Source of the DNA: Fasciolopsis buskii
Taxonomy: Eukaryota; Platyhelminthes; Trematoda; Plagiorchiida; Fasciolidae
NCBI GenBank assembly: GCA_008360955.1
Contig: LUCM01003323.1
Location: forward strand, 352,462 to 416,461
DNA: 64,000 bases
Direction of reading: 5' to 3'
Shown: piece after piece, positions 27,401 through 39,769 of the stretch
How positions within the stretch are numbered: the first letter of the stretch is position 1
Layout of the letters: each line of letters starts with the position of its first letter
The notes under the pieces: model-generated
The model's input: only the letters and a program-made list of their open reading frames with translations
Told to the model about the DNA's origin: nothing
Databases searched by the model: none
Position numbers and translations under genes: made by a program

Positions 27401-28310
27401 ACCGAATCAGCATCTACTATCCTTACTGTTCGTGCCTCGAGAAACAGTTTGTCGGAACCGAGGTAAATCCGACAGCCCATTTTTACCGGTCTTCTATTTG
27501 GAGGCAGTGCATAAACCCAAACAAAAATAGATTCTCAAGACTTTTAACCAATATTATAATTGCACAGGAAACTGGAAAGGTATGTGGTCGCCTATGCGGT
27601 CCTAAGTGTTGCCCGAGTGATCCTTGAGACTCAATAAACGATGTTTGATGAAATGAACAAGTGATATTTAGTTTTATCTGGGACGATCAACTTGCGTGCT
27701 TGTGATATCCTGTAAATTATCGGAATTACTGACGTAGACAGTCTTATCGGATCGCCTCAATCATACTACTTTCCTTCATGTTTTCGAAGTGCGATTACTA
27801 TAATTTTCGACTAAAAAGCCACAGTTACGGCTAATTCGGCAATGATCACTGATTGGGACTATCACACCCAATATCCGCTAAAGCGGTAAATAGTTTACTG
27901 CCTAACTTAGAAATCTGCTGTCGGCACATTGCTAATTTACCACTTGATTTCATTAAAATGTATACACTCACGTTTACGCTGATGTGTTCATTAATTAATC
28001 TTGATAAGTTTGACTTTAGACATATCCTAACCAATCGTTTGCAAACCAACCCTGTGCAGTTCGGTTCTGTCGGAATCGACTGCCATGTCCAGACAACATT
28101 GAGTCGTTTCGCACGAATGACTTGCAGGTTGAACAGTTGAACAAATTACATATTAACTAAATGACTCCGTCCTGGAATGCTGCGAAGTTAGCGACGAATG
28201 AACGATAACTGATGAAATGAGGTCGATTTATCTGCAAGATGCCAGCGCATTTTCCGAAATCCTGCATAAACCCAGTGACTGCTATTTATTTTTGTACTTC
28301 ACCGTTTCCC
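24450..28310. other. gap: no supported gene
   Basis: Only short ORFs and the TA run at 27072. Several GTAAGT-like sites on minus near 24595 and 25160 have no matching exon. Confidence 0.4.
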
Positions 28311-28315
28311 CCCAG

Positions 28316-28573
28316 CTATTTGTACCACTCATTCTTCTTACTATAGGTTTTGTGCTGATTTACGTACGTCTCACCTATTATGGCGGACTCCTAAAGCCAA
28401 GGCGAAGGCGAGAGACGTCAGGTAGTGTGACCACCAAACGATGCCTCTCCAACTTCTTATCGTCCCAGTGCCCAAATCGACTTTGTTTACACCCACGCAT
28501 CTTGTCCACATTCCCAAAGAGAGAGGTTCCCTTGAAGCACCTCAAGTTTACTGATAATCTTAACGTCCGGTGA
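28316..28573 (+). CDS. candidate exon with membrane segment and basic tail
   Basis: An outstanding acceptor (TTTTTGTACTTCACCGTTTCCCCCCAG) opens a frame encoding a hydrophobic segment (LFVPLILLTIGFVLIYVRL) followed by KPRRRRETSG, the layout of a type I membrane protein crossing into a cytoplasmic tail. It can run to a TGA at 28571-28573 (85 residues) or end early at TCAG|GTAGTG. Upstream exons were not identified. The support is the acceptor and the membrane-plus-basic-tail pattern only. Confidence 0.28.
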   Translation, partial: LFVPLILLTIGFVLIYVRLTYYGGLLKPRRRRETSGSVTTKRCLSNFLSSQCPNRLCLHPRILSTFPKREVPLKHLKFTDNLNVR

Positions 28574-28618
28574 CGACAGTTGTCCTCACCAAATATTGGC
28601 CTAGATAACCACGCATAA

Positions 28619-28660
28619 ACAGACACACACATACGCACACACGCACACACGCACACACCA
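28619..28660. repeat. CA-rich microsatellite
   Basis: Imperfect CA repeats interrupted by CG and TA steps. A similar tract occupies 11750-11790 and a short one 700-712. Confidence 0.85.
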
Positions 28661-28669
28661 ATTTGAACT

Positions 28670-31600
28670 TGAACCTTTGATTCCTGAACCATTGATCAAA
28701 ACTTCCGAAGCATAAACTCCATACACGCACAAGTGCCCACGAGAATGATCCTACGAGGACGGACGTACCAATCAGTTCCGAATGAGCCACAAGTGAATTT
28801 CGTCCAATGTGGCACTCTGTCGTGCTCCTTCGATGTGGCTGACACTGTCAGTTACCTGGCCTCGCTTAGGGTTTTTTAGCCGTACGTTCCGACACTTTTA
28901 TTTGCTAATATTCATGAATTCTGGAAGCCTGTTCCGAATATAAATGTCTGTTGACTGCGTGTCTATGGGCGGTTGGGAAAGCTCTCGTATTGGCAAGAGG
29001 AATGATCACAGAAGGGTCTTAATACTGCAAGTATTACCGAAAAGAATGGGTAAGAAATAGCTGGACGGAGATAGTTGAAAGCTGCCACAAAAATACTTAC
29101 AGAGCTCTCATTCTATATGCTGATTATTTATGTCAAACGGTCACTGAGTAGCGCGATTCTGTCAAGTGATCTGGTATTCGGGGGCTGGAAGGTGCATTGT
29201 GACAGTGTCAGTAGAATTGGAGTGTTTGATCAATGAAGCAAAGACAGGCGAGCATGTTTGACTTGACGTAACGATCAGCTTATAACAGTTAAGGAGTTGA
29301 AATTGCCTAGGTTCTCCATTATTCAACTCATGTTGGTTATTTATCCAAGAGGAGAAGAGTGAAACAAAAGAGGACGGTTTTGAGCTTATTGCATCAAAAG
29401 TTCAACCTTAGTCCGTTCAGAGAACATAATGTGTACCGAAATAAAAACAACTTCCGTCTTCCAATCGGATATGCCCAATGGGTCCAGCAAGAGAAATATT
29501 AACTCTATCAGAGCCGAATTCGGTTCGCAATATATCGATGCATCATGTAAATTGTTATATGCCAAACTTTTATTGCTCCGATTGTAAACCAGTCGTGAGA
29601 ATGGTTACCCGTGATAATTGAAGCGTCGACAAATGAGCAACTGTGCGGATCACGTCGTGTTACCGAGCCATAGAGGTATGCACACGAGACGCATTCTTTA
29701 TAGGATGGCAATCAAAACCATAGGAAACCAAGAAAAGTGAAAGCAATAGAAAATGGAATAAAAACTGAATGCACAGAAATACCAAAATAAGAGGTAAAAA
29801 TGTATGAGGCCAAGTAATGCCATTACGAGCTATCTGATTCCAGTAGTTTCCATTCTAAATGCTTTACTTCAAAACCCGAATAAACCCTTCTGCATGCAAC
29901 TGGCTGGAATTTTACGATAGGCGATTGTAGTATTATGTTTCAGGTGCTTGGTTTTGCACTAAGAGTATAAGCTTTGACATTTGAATACAGTTGTCTAGAG
30001 AATAGCGTTCTAACTTCCTCACGTGTTCGAAACTATGAATACGAAACAAATTTTCCCAAGGATGTTGCTTGTGCGCAAATCCAATCATCCTTTACTGACG
30101 TACTGCTGGGTATTTTCTTTTTTATCTTATTGAGAAGATATAACTTCATCTATCTTGCACATGATGAACGGTAAAAAGCTGATGAGTGTATTTTGCTTGG
30201 TTTTCAACTGATTGAAAGGCATGGTTACTGAAACCTGTTAAACAGGCCTTTCCAGCTTCTTAATTCCTTGTGCTGTTTGGGAAAGGCCATACTCTTCGGG
30301 TATACTTGTTCCACTAAGATGTCCATCCCAGAGTGAAGAGTCCAGTGGAGTGAGCATATTCACTTGATGTTCACAGTATTACCTTCAACAAAGTAACCTT
30401 GGGCCATGTCCACACCAAATGCTGATCCATCTTATTGCAGCATGCAACAGACAGGGACTTTAGGTCACTTTTACATCTGTCAAACATGACGCTAATTCAA
30501 AGAAACCATCAGTTTCATTTTGGGGAACTTTGATAAGACGGTCGAGTGTGTTTGCTTCACTCTTCTATTTCCGTTGCTACGGCACTGACTCGTCATTTTA
30601 ATTTCTCAAAACTACTCGACGTCCGCGATAAATCGAATAAGTCGGTTCCTTGTTCACGGCAAATTATCGATCTTGGTGTAAGAAGTTAAATAGGCATAGT
30701 TTTTTTTAACTACTTCTTTCTATAATCTCCACAAAAGTACTGTCGGCTTTAGGAATAGAAAGATCAGTCAATACCTCTGATTTTCCTTTCCACTTTATTA
30801 TCTCGAGTGTTTCCGACTTCCATCCCGCTTAATCGAAAAAGAACAAAAAGTGGTCTCATGCGCACCGCCACGTTTTACACGAACTAACCCTTGAATGCAA
30901 ACTTATGCATAGGCTGACTCCAATCGTAATTCTCTTGTTCGAATCATGCCGATTTCAGGCCGTATGTGGACAAACCAGACTTCAATCATTTCCCAGGTGC
31001 TCATTTGCTTCTTGTCAGTGATCTGGCATTTGTATGAGTCCAGAGAAATATATCAGTTCGTCGCCTAGTCCAGCGAGCACCGGGAAAGTTTTGTGACCTA
31101 CGGTTGTTTGAGATTTGTGAACAACCGAAAGTATCCGCTTTACGCCTGCCGTTATAAGGGCGAAGCTACAAATCGTAAATCTTTAGTGACTATTCAGAAT
31201 GTGTGGTTTTTATCAGTTATTCAAGCCAAGCTAAAAAATGAAGTTAATATGTCAACGGTTTCGTTATTTGAAATAGCCCGAGTGAAAATCAGTTACATGG
31301 TTCACCAATACAGAGACGAATGGACTAGAGTGTACGTATACTTGATGATCGGTGATGACTACAAAATTATTCGCGTACTTAAGTGGAAATTGCCCTCTTA
31401 TCTAGGAGTGAAATTAATCAAAACTAATCAATATTTATTTGTTTCACTCATTTCCCCCCATTTCGGCTTACGTGATATTCGTCTGGTCCTACTTTATGTT
31501 AGTTATACAGGCTGGATTATGAAGGCGTTATTGAAGATACCTGTGCCCCTGAAATCATAACTAACGTAAAAATACTCATTTTTGGTTGATTTTAATATTC

Positions 31601-34600
31601 ACGATACTGTAGAATTATGATGTTTAAAAACTTATTACTGTTTGAGTTAGAACACCTTCTTTTTCCCGGTCGTGATGAAGCGTCATTGCGAAAATTGAAG
31701 AACGACAGATGGATTATTCGCGCGCGGTAGCGACGGACGTTTGGATGTTGTGTGCCAGCTGACAGGCTCGGCAAACGGTCACACACCGAAGAACACCTGG
31801 TTGAATGGCGTTTACCAGAGAAAATGTCAACAAGAAATGCACAAATGGCATATGCTTCATGACCGTGATATTCATGCGATTTTAGAGTATCATATGGTGA
31901 CTAGGTTGTCAGTGAAGTTCTCCGGGCCCAGTCGCCGGCTTTGATTTCTGTCATTTATTGACTGAGTGGACCTCAGGTTTGCACTGCAGCAAAACTGGAG
32001 TTGATGTATTTTTCGAGCCGACAATGAACAGTGTACAAGAGCACCTAAACTATGAGAACTTAATGAATCAGTGGGAAAAATATGAAAATTCTCTTTGTCT
32101 GTGAAGAAAAATGCATTCCATGGAGTAAGCGAAATCGATATTTCTAAACTATTTGACCAGTTTATGAAATGGAATTCATGCAAACGAGATACCACAGCCC
32201 GAACCAATCACAAGCCTTCTTTTGTTTATTGTGAAAACGAAATACTAAGAGATTATGCAGCAAGTAAGCTGACTTACACGTCGTCAACAGGCATGTTCCT
32301 GATTTTGCAAATTTGATTCAAGGTAACTTTTCCCGTTCGCTGTGGATCAAACGTCTGTTGCCATTGCTGCCAGCAAATGATTAATGTTGGTCGGAAAATG
32401 GCGTACCAACCGAATGGCGGCAGCGAGTCGAGATGGGGAACAAATACTGTGTCGTTATTTTGCAAAAAATACTTGTCAAGTTTATTTTATATGGATTAAA
32501 GTTGCAGCGAAACTGTTAACGTTATTCAAACTGAGAATTTGAATGGAGACTCAATGGTTTGCTAGGGAAATTTGCAAGAGGTGATCAGGAAAAGTCGATA
32601 ATGGGTGCTAATTTTCTCTGCATTTACAAATTTGTTTCGTTATTGTTTACTAGCTCGTGTCCATCGTATAAAGTCAAGCATAGATAAAATTCGCGTTTTT
32701 GAAAAGCACATGCCGTAAATAGGTTAATCACGTGCTAATTATCGAGCCCAAGCATGTCAATTTGCAGCCTTGTTTGAGTTTCACCAGCATCTGCTTGAAG
32801 ATAAAAATGGTACACTAATTAGTACTCAACCCATGGTTTCTAAATTACGACTAGAGGCTACTACGTGATAAACAGAGGCTAATGAGCGACCGTCGGTTAC
32901 TATTCGAAGGAAAAACGGCGTACGATTCAGCCAAAGAAATGAAAGGCGACTTGACCGTTTAGGTGGTATAGCATGATATATCAAAAATTTTAATTATTGG
33001 AAGTCATATTTTAATCAAAACGGTTCTATGGTGAAGATTCTTTTCACAATAACCTTGAGTTTATGCAGGTTGACGTTGAACCGCGCACACAGACATGAAT
33101 AATGAAAATTTGCCAGCATTCAGTGGTCGCCGCTTGTAGACAGCAACCTTAAATGCTCGGATCTAATGAAGTACTTGTAAGTAATTATCAACATGCATGG
33201 GTTTATTTTGAGCAACACTACTTTAGATAGTCGACAACTCGTCAATGATCCATGGATTTGGCACGTTTGTATTCATGTTGCACTGATTGGAATACATGGT
33301 ATCACTATGTTCTCTGTGAGATTACGATCAATTTGTGAGCAGCACTCACATTTTGGGAGTCGTTTCGAGCCAACAGCTGAATCGGCAAATTACCTCCGCA
33401 CTCATTTACCGCGCAAATGGCATTTTGAGAATATCTCTTAACTATCCGATCAACTACCGTGGGTTTTATTTAATTAGGCTAAGTATAGCTAATTCACAAA
33501 ATGTAACTGTAAAAGACATTTCAGCTTTATTGGGTCTTAGTGATTCACGCTGTCCATTTTTCCGGGATCTGACTATACACCTCAGTCGCTGCTTTTGGGC
33601 ACCCCGTACATTTTCCGGGTGGACTCAAATAACATACTGGAAGGCACTGAGTAGTTTGCAAAAAGATCCATTTGGTTAAGAGACCCAAAAGCAACCTCAG
33701 GACGTTCATACTAATTCAGTCTACGTATTTCACCCAATACAGTGGAATTTTTCCCTGAATGTACGAACAGCGACTAATTCGAACTGACCGGTTTGTTTGT
33801 TTGTCAGTAGGAATCATACATGAAGGATCCAACACTTCTTCGACGTAGTATCGCGTTAAAAGCTGATACGGTGTTTGAGGTACCAATATGTAGTTTTCGT
33901 CCGAATGTGGGTTCCATTCCAGACAATTTAAAATCTTTTAGCCTACTCAGCATGAATTTTACCACGCGTGATAATCTGACGCATGGTGGTAGTTACCTAG
34001 GCCAATGAATTTCGCCCATATAGTGTACCGGGGCTAAAATTCGTTTCGCGATGAGTTGAAAATGCATTCACCACGGTGAATGTTATGAACCAACTTGTCA
34101 CAAAATATGACAAACCATGGAATCCTGCTGAGGAAATAAAAGTACAAAAGGTTAACTCCAATGTGAACGCTACGTGGTCATGTAATTAAAGGGGTAATTA
34201 ATAGAGTTACGCAATACAAGCGAGGAACCTGCAGCGGGACCTTAACCTGGTCAGTACAATGCTGTGTGAACGTTGGAAACGATGGTGGGAACATTCGAAT
34301 TTTCTTTGTGGAGGCCGTAGAGGGCCAATAATCCTACACTGCGCGAGGACTCATACTAGAGTCATTCGCCAGACGTGTAAAAATTTGGAAACAGGTTTTT
34401 GAAAACTCAACGTCGTCGCCTCGGTAGTACGCTTTGAACATTGTCTCACAGTTTTCTAGTCACTCGAGTTTCACAAGGTGTTCGATGTAACGCATTGGGT
34501 TCATTGTGCTCCATCTTTGTATAACACAAAGGCATGCAAGGGAAGAATTGAAGGTTTTTTTGTAAACTCATCTTAAAATGGTATATCGGCAAATCTCAAA

Positions 34601-35590
34601 CGGGATTTGACCAAGTACTAGATATTCCTGCTCCAGGGTACCATCGGCATGGGGTGCAAACAGTCATCTGTATAAATAATGATCATTTTAAATGACTTTC
34701 ATTCGGCTGCGAACCAGCTGGTAAAACAGGCACTGGATTGCACAGTTCTCTATTTTTTTTGTTATTCCCTTGGGGGTGTAATATCATCCACTTTCCCCTC
34801 TGGTTAGTGCGATATTGCCATCTAAACCAGATCTGATTCTCACAAAACTGACTTTTACTCAAATTAGAAGCGCCACAGAACCAGTAAATCGGGCGAATGC
34901 CCAGCTGCATCAAGTACCCAGCAGACGTGAGCGCATCATTACTATGACCGTCCCGTGTCACTTTAAATCGACAGTGTTTGCGAATTAGAACGACTTCTGA
35001 AAGAATGAGATAACTTTTGGTTATTACTTTCGGAAACTATTAAACAAACAAGTACATTTTGAGATAATTTCCTAACACAGTTAGTCGGAGTACGTTTTAC
35101 ACGTCCTTTGGTCTCAGTATTTGTCCAACACATGTGGCAGCGATGCGCAGTTTCCACCCGTGTCTTAGCTCGAGTTCTCTAGAGATATAAGACTTTTAGC
35201 ATTTGGACCAAGTCAAAATTTGTCAAGTTCGCCAAAAGAAACACCTTTGTTACTGGATGTTTTGACTACAGCCAAAATCTCTTCTCGTTATGTAATTAAA
35301 ATCAAGTTGTAACCATGCACTGAACGACGTTACCCGCCCAAGTATCTGCCGACCACCAATATTTCCCATATCCCTGGACATAACATGCGTACCAACTGCA
35401 TGCGGCTCACACAGATATCTGGACAGGACGGAAGCCACCTCAATTTCCGCTAGTAGGTTAAATGAAACAATCTGTGACACTTGCTGTCCGACATTTTCTG
35501 CCTATTTATATGGTGGACTTGATTTTGGAGGCATTCCCGATAATTAGCTGACAGAGTACCACATTATTGTGGGTGGAATTAACTTACATT
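28670..35590. other. gap: coding-like stretches without a model
   Basis: A 155-codon ORF (31093-31560, plus) has no domain. At 31985-32288 two adjacent plus frames are coding-like: TGVDVFFEPTMNSVQEHLNY, then VSEIDISKLFDQFMKW, the latter ending GCAA|GTAAGC. They would join only through a frameshift or tiny intron near 32095. Confidence 0.3.
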
Positions 35591-35598
35591 TTATTCAG

Positions 35599-35737
35599 GG
35601 GATGATCGGCAAATACTCTAGATTTTATTTCATTGCAGAAGACAATGATTCCCAATCATATATTCAACTGAAATTTCAATCTTCTGCCTTCCTGCCAGCC
35701 CCAAGCTTGCACTGGGACTCTGAGATGACCAAGCAGT
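35599..35737 (+). CDS. candidate internal exon, function unknown
   Basis: A 139-nt exon sits between a strong acceptor (ACATTTTATTCAG) and a good donor (CAGT|GTAAGC). It starts in phase 0 and ends in phase 1, and reads GMIGKYSRFYFIAEDNDSQS, then a proline-containing SSAFLPAPSLHWDSEMTKQ. A possible terminal exon, 36212-36282, follows a very strong acceptor (TGTTGTTTGTCCTAG) and reads EINMAYTSIAELRSNEGHS to TGA, but needs phase 2. No family is recognised. Confidence 0.33.
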
Positions 35738-36764
35738 GTAAGCTTACTTTGCTAACTGGATTAAACTGAGTTCAACTTATCAGCATTTTTTTACGTTCAT
35801 TGTAATCTTCACGAAGTTGCACTAGAGAACTAACTAGTCTCGATACCAGTGACAAATCAAATAGAGGAGTGCACTGAGAGGAAGCATCTAATTCACGATT
35901 TATGTGGTGACATTGCAAGCTTGCAATTCTTTCATCTGGAAAAGCTTTCCTTCGCGTGAAATCGTGCAGAGCTATCTTCCAGTTGTTTGTTTATGTCCCG
36001 ATGAAAACTAACTCCTAAGGGCTGAATTTGATGTCTGGATATGGCTGCCGGAGATGAACGGCAAACTCGGAAAAGTGTAACAGGTAACAGTGCATTTTCT
36101 TCTGACCTTAGTAATTTCTTTGATGGTCACGTGGTAGACACTTGTTGCAAAACGGAATCTATAGTTATCAGTCTGTTATTGACGTGATCCATTATACTGT
36201 TGTTTGTCCTAGTGAAATAAATATGGCCTACACATCAATAGCAGAACTACGGTCGAATGAAGGCCATTCAACGAGAAATTGACTCCTGGTCCCCGAATGT
36301 TTACACACTTTAGGATTAGACTGACCATCGTATGCCGCAAGAAGAACACCTTTCTCCTAATTAGTTGGATTACCAATAGTTAGATTAATATTCTTTTGGC
36401 GATGGAAGCATACCAGATACTTTGGAGATCTTGCAGTGAGAATGTGAACTATGATGGAGTATGAATTTTTAGAAGAAACCAATCGAACGCATCAAAAATC
36501 TGTAACATGAATTCCTTTCCAGCTTGACATCATTTTACACATTCCAAGAAGTGGGCCAGGTATAAATATATATTGTACATACCAAAAAGATGGTGAATAT
36601 TTAATGTCTAGAAACGTTGGATCAGAAAAAGGCATCCTGGTCGCGTTAGCTTCGGTAGGATTAAAAGTCACACAGAACTGAAAACAATGCCTTTTGTTTC
36701 AAGCTTGCGGTGAAAATAACAATACATATATATTTATATATATATATATATATCTTTCTCACCA

Positions 36765-37010
36765 GAATCGAACCTGTAGGATCAGGAGTGTGCATGAAAG
36801 CTCCTCGTCGAAGAGTCCACAGAAGAATGACAACTGTGATTCGTTGATAATTCTTTGTCAGTTGGACTGAGCCAGATTCAATTCTGGTGAGAAATGTCAA
36901 TTCGGAGTGCACAATATGTGTATGTTTGGACAAGAGTGCATCGGGTACGCATACCTGACGAGCGACAATAACCGCGAAACCGGTCGTGTGCTCCAGGCCA
37001 AATCTTGTTA
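36765..37010. repeat. hammerhead-bearing interspersed repeat with an inverted partner
   Basis: Sequence from about 36883 to 36995 on plus matches minus-strand 63720-63585. The motif CAGATTCAATTCTGGTGAGAAATGT (36881-36905) also recurs inverted at 36765-36790, where minus reads GGTTCGATTCTGGTGAGAAA. Two diverged copies therefore lie head to head. The inverted copy includes a pol III B-box-like GGTTCGATTC. An AT dinucleotide run (36720-36754) abuts it. Confidence 0.6.
36949..36991 (+). ncRNA. hammerhead ribozyme motif (short stem III, dimer type)
   Basis: All conserved core bases of a hammerhead are present in order. Stem I 5' strand GCATAC (36949-36954) is followed by CTGACGA (36955-36961), then stem II GCG/CGC closing the loop ACAATAAC (36962-36975), then GAAA (36976-36979), the stem III palindrome ACCGGT (36979-36984) and the cleavage-site C (36985). 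Stem I 3' strand GTGTGC (36986-36991) pairs fully with GCATAC, with one G-U. Stem III has no loop, so it can form only between two RNAs, as in the dimeric hammerheads known from retroelements. Self-cleavage is inferred. Confidence 0.75.
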
Positions 37011-37074
37011 ACACATTCAGATACTACTTCCTGCTCATGTATATATATATATGTACATATATATACATAATATA

Positions 37075-39250
37075 TCTATAAATGATTATAAAGCCAAAAT
37101 GCTAAACTTCCAACCCGATGATTTTTAAGCCGACTCCAGCCAGAATTTTCCGTGAACCAACTTTTGTCCACAGCTTTACATTCACTGACAGGTTTTATCA
37201 AAATGGTGACAATTCTTCTATCCACACAGCCTTGCTATTGTTATTTTTAACCAATAAACTGTAATGCCTTCAAAGAGAAATGAATTTATTGAAACTGACA
37301 GAATTTGCACATCGGGAATGTGAATGCCTACTAGTGACAGAAAGGCCGTTTGATATATTGTTGGGTATTTTTCTTGAATTCTCAGTCAAGATAAAAGCTG
37401 TAATTGCCAGAATAAATGTTGAAACGAGTTCGCACGTATATGGTTTGACAAAGTGTTTCATTAGCATGGGTTCTGTGCAGCCTAATCACTGACAATGGAC
37501 ACAAATGATAAATCAGCATCCGAACTTACAGCTGGATTAGTTTAGCGATATAAACATTCTTCAGAATCGGTCTTTATTTGGATGTGAGTTCGAGTTAGAG
37601 AAAATGAACGAAGACTTTTGTCAGTGGTTTAAATCTCATAACTCCTGATTCGAGGTTCACGAAATTCTGAGGCAGACGGAAATTGACAGAGTAACAGAAC
37701 AGCAAACAGTGGCATATCGAAATTATCTACCTGCTTATTTTCACTCAAATAAACGATGATCTGAGTTCGAGGATGCAAAAGCACTAATAGGTAACTACCA
37801 GGCTAGCAGCTGTGTGAAGTGGACTGATCTATTTTGTTGAGTATTCAATGTACATCCATTTTGCAGAAAATAACGGAACTGCGACTGAATTACCCTTCCA
37901 AGTGTATCCTAAATTCTATGTAAAGTTTTATTGTTCCGTAACACAGTATTGTCGAAATCGTCAATCAGTTGTCTACGTCTTCAAACGCGTAAACGGCTGT
38001 TGAGGAAAGTTATCTGTAGTTGAAAATTCGACAAATTACCAACTATTTCGACCAAGTCGTTATTGAAAAACAAATATTTCACACAGCGTGTCATTTTTTG
38101 ATACATGGCTGGGGGAACAGTTCTCTCTAAAAATTCTAAACGTGTCGGTACAGTTTACAGGACTTCAAATCCGAGGGATGCAGGAGTTGGCCATGCGGTG
38201 ACTAGCGTACTTGTGTATTTCTGCGTGTGTCCGTGTATGGGTGGAATCAGACAAGGTAGCTATGAATGTAACGCTGTTCTCGTCGTAACCACTAGCGCAT
38301 TGGTATGGAATCTTTGCGTGTTCTTGCGTAAACGAGGACATGGAGTGCAAGGCTCGGATTCACCGCTTTTGCCGGGATTAGAGGCCAAATATTGAGAGTT
38401 TCCGAAAGTGCAAGCTCTCACCTGTGGACACTTATGGATCCATTTGGAAGCACTTACAACCTTAACTGCCCGGTTGGAGGCTAAGCGGGTCTGACAGTCG
38501 TCTTTTCGTTTCCCAACATAATCCGAGAAAATTACCGTCTCAAGTTTTCCATTCCATATTAACTGATTCTGTTCACCATTCCGTAAACTGTTTTGTCCGA
38601 GCGACTCCGACAGCTAACCATGCGTTTTCAGTGTTAGGCGTACTAAGAAAAGCAGGAAATCTTCCGGTATTTATTTTTCATAACCTTCTTGTGTTATGTC
38701 GAACTAATTTGCCGCTTTGAAACTTTGCAATTCAAAGGAACTATTGACATCTCAGGGGTTAGATGAGTTATCCAAATTAGCGAATAATTTGACGGAGAAG
38801 ATTAGATGAAGTAGAAAGTTACTGCAGTCATTAGTAGAGCATTAAAAATTTCTGTCAGTTTTACTATACTTAAATCCACACTCGCTGTTTAAACCGCCGT
38901 GCTTGAGTATTTATCTACCAGTGCTGACAAATTTCGAGATACGAACAAAATTGAAATCTATTAAATACCATGGGTTCTAAGTAAATCCGTACTCGGTGCC
39001 TGTACCTCATAGCCAGGAACGCAAAAAACCAAGAGCTAAATAGTCAAATATACGTTTCAAATTTATGAAACAACCCAATAGGTACTGCAAGAGATCATCA
39101 AGATAAGCTCTTCAGTGCATCCCGATCAGCTAGTCATAAATTCAACAAAATCGCAAGCGACAATTAGATGTATTTTCAATTACATTAGGCGCTTTCTCGA
39201 AGAAATATAGACCTCACATAGGCGGTTAACTGCCCTATCCTTTCACTTTT
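37075..39250. other. gap: nothing recognised
   Basis: No domain, repeat or paired splice sites noted. Confidence 0.4.
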
Positions 39251-39260
39251 TACTCTAGCA

Positions 39261-39765
39261 ATGTGTGATTTCAATCATCTGTCGCTGTTGTTCCTTCTTA
39301 TTTTGTTTTCGCGCCAAGCGTTCAACTCTCAGCCAGTAAGTATTTTGAGTGCTCACGAAAATCTTTAAATATGACCTACGGCTATTGACTACTTGGTCGA
39401 TTATAGTAGTAGGAGTATTAAGGGTAGTCGTAAAGATATTTAACATCACTGACTTACCATGAAATTCTTAGGTGATAATTGCCTGTCACATTTACTGTAG
39501 GTAAAATTTTCTAACTAAACGATATCGACCAACAATAAGTCGGTTATTTCTAAAAGTAATTCCGTCTTTTAGCAAGGTTTGCCCATTATTTAGTAAAATT
39601 GCCCCTTTTAGCAGCCATAACCTAAGTTGAAATCAACACATTCCTTCTCTGAATTTAAAGCTGCTGTCAAACGTTACACTAGGTTATCAAACTACACCAC
39701 TGAGTCTCTTAAGTCACATCCTCGCACGCGGTTGTGGTTTATACTGTCCACAGTTGCATAAATAA
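39261..39765 (+). CDS. candidate two-exon small secreted peptide
   Basis: Exon one, 39261-39335, starts with ATG and encodes a clear signal-peptide-like sequence (MCDFNHLSLLFLLILFSRQA) ending CCA|GTAAGT in phase 0. Exon two, 39661-39765, follows CCTTCTCTGAATTTAAAG in phase 0. It encodes 34 residues including a sequon (NVT) and two cysteines (RGCGLYCPQ) before TAA. An AATAAA overlaps the stop codon (39761-39766). The product would be 59 residues, about 37 after cleavage. There is no homology evidence; the support is the signal peptide, the near-perfect donor, matching phase and the poly(A) signal. Confidence 0.33.
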
Positions 39766-39769
39766 ATAT

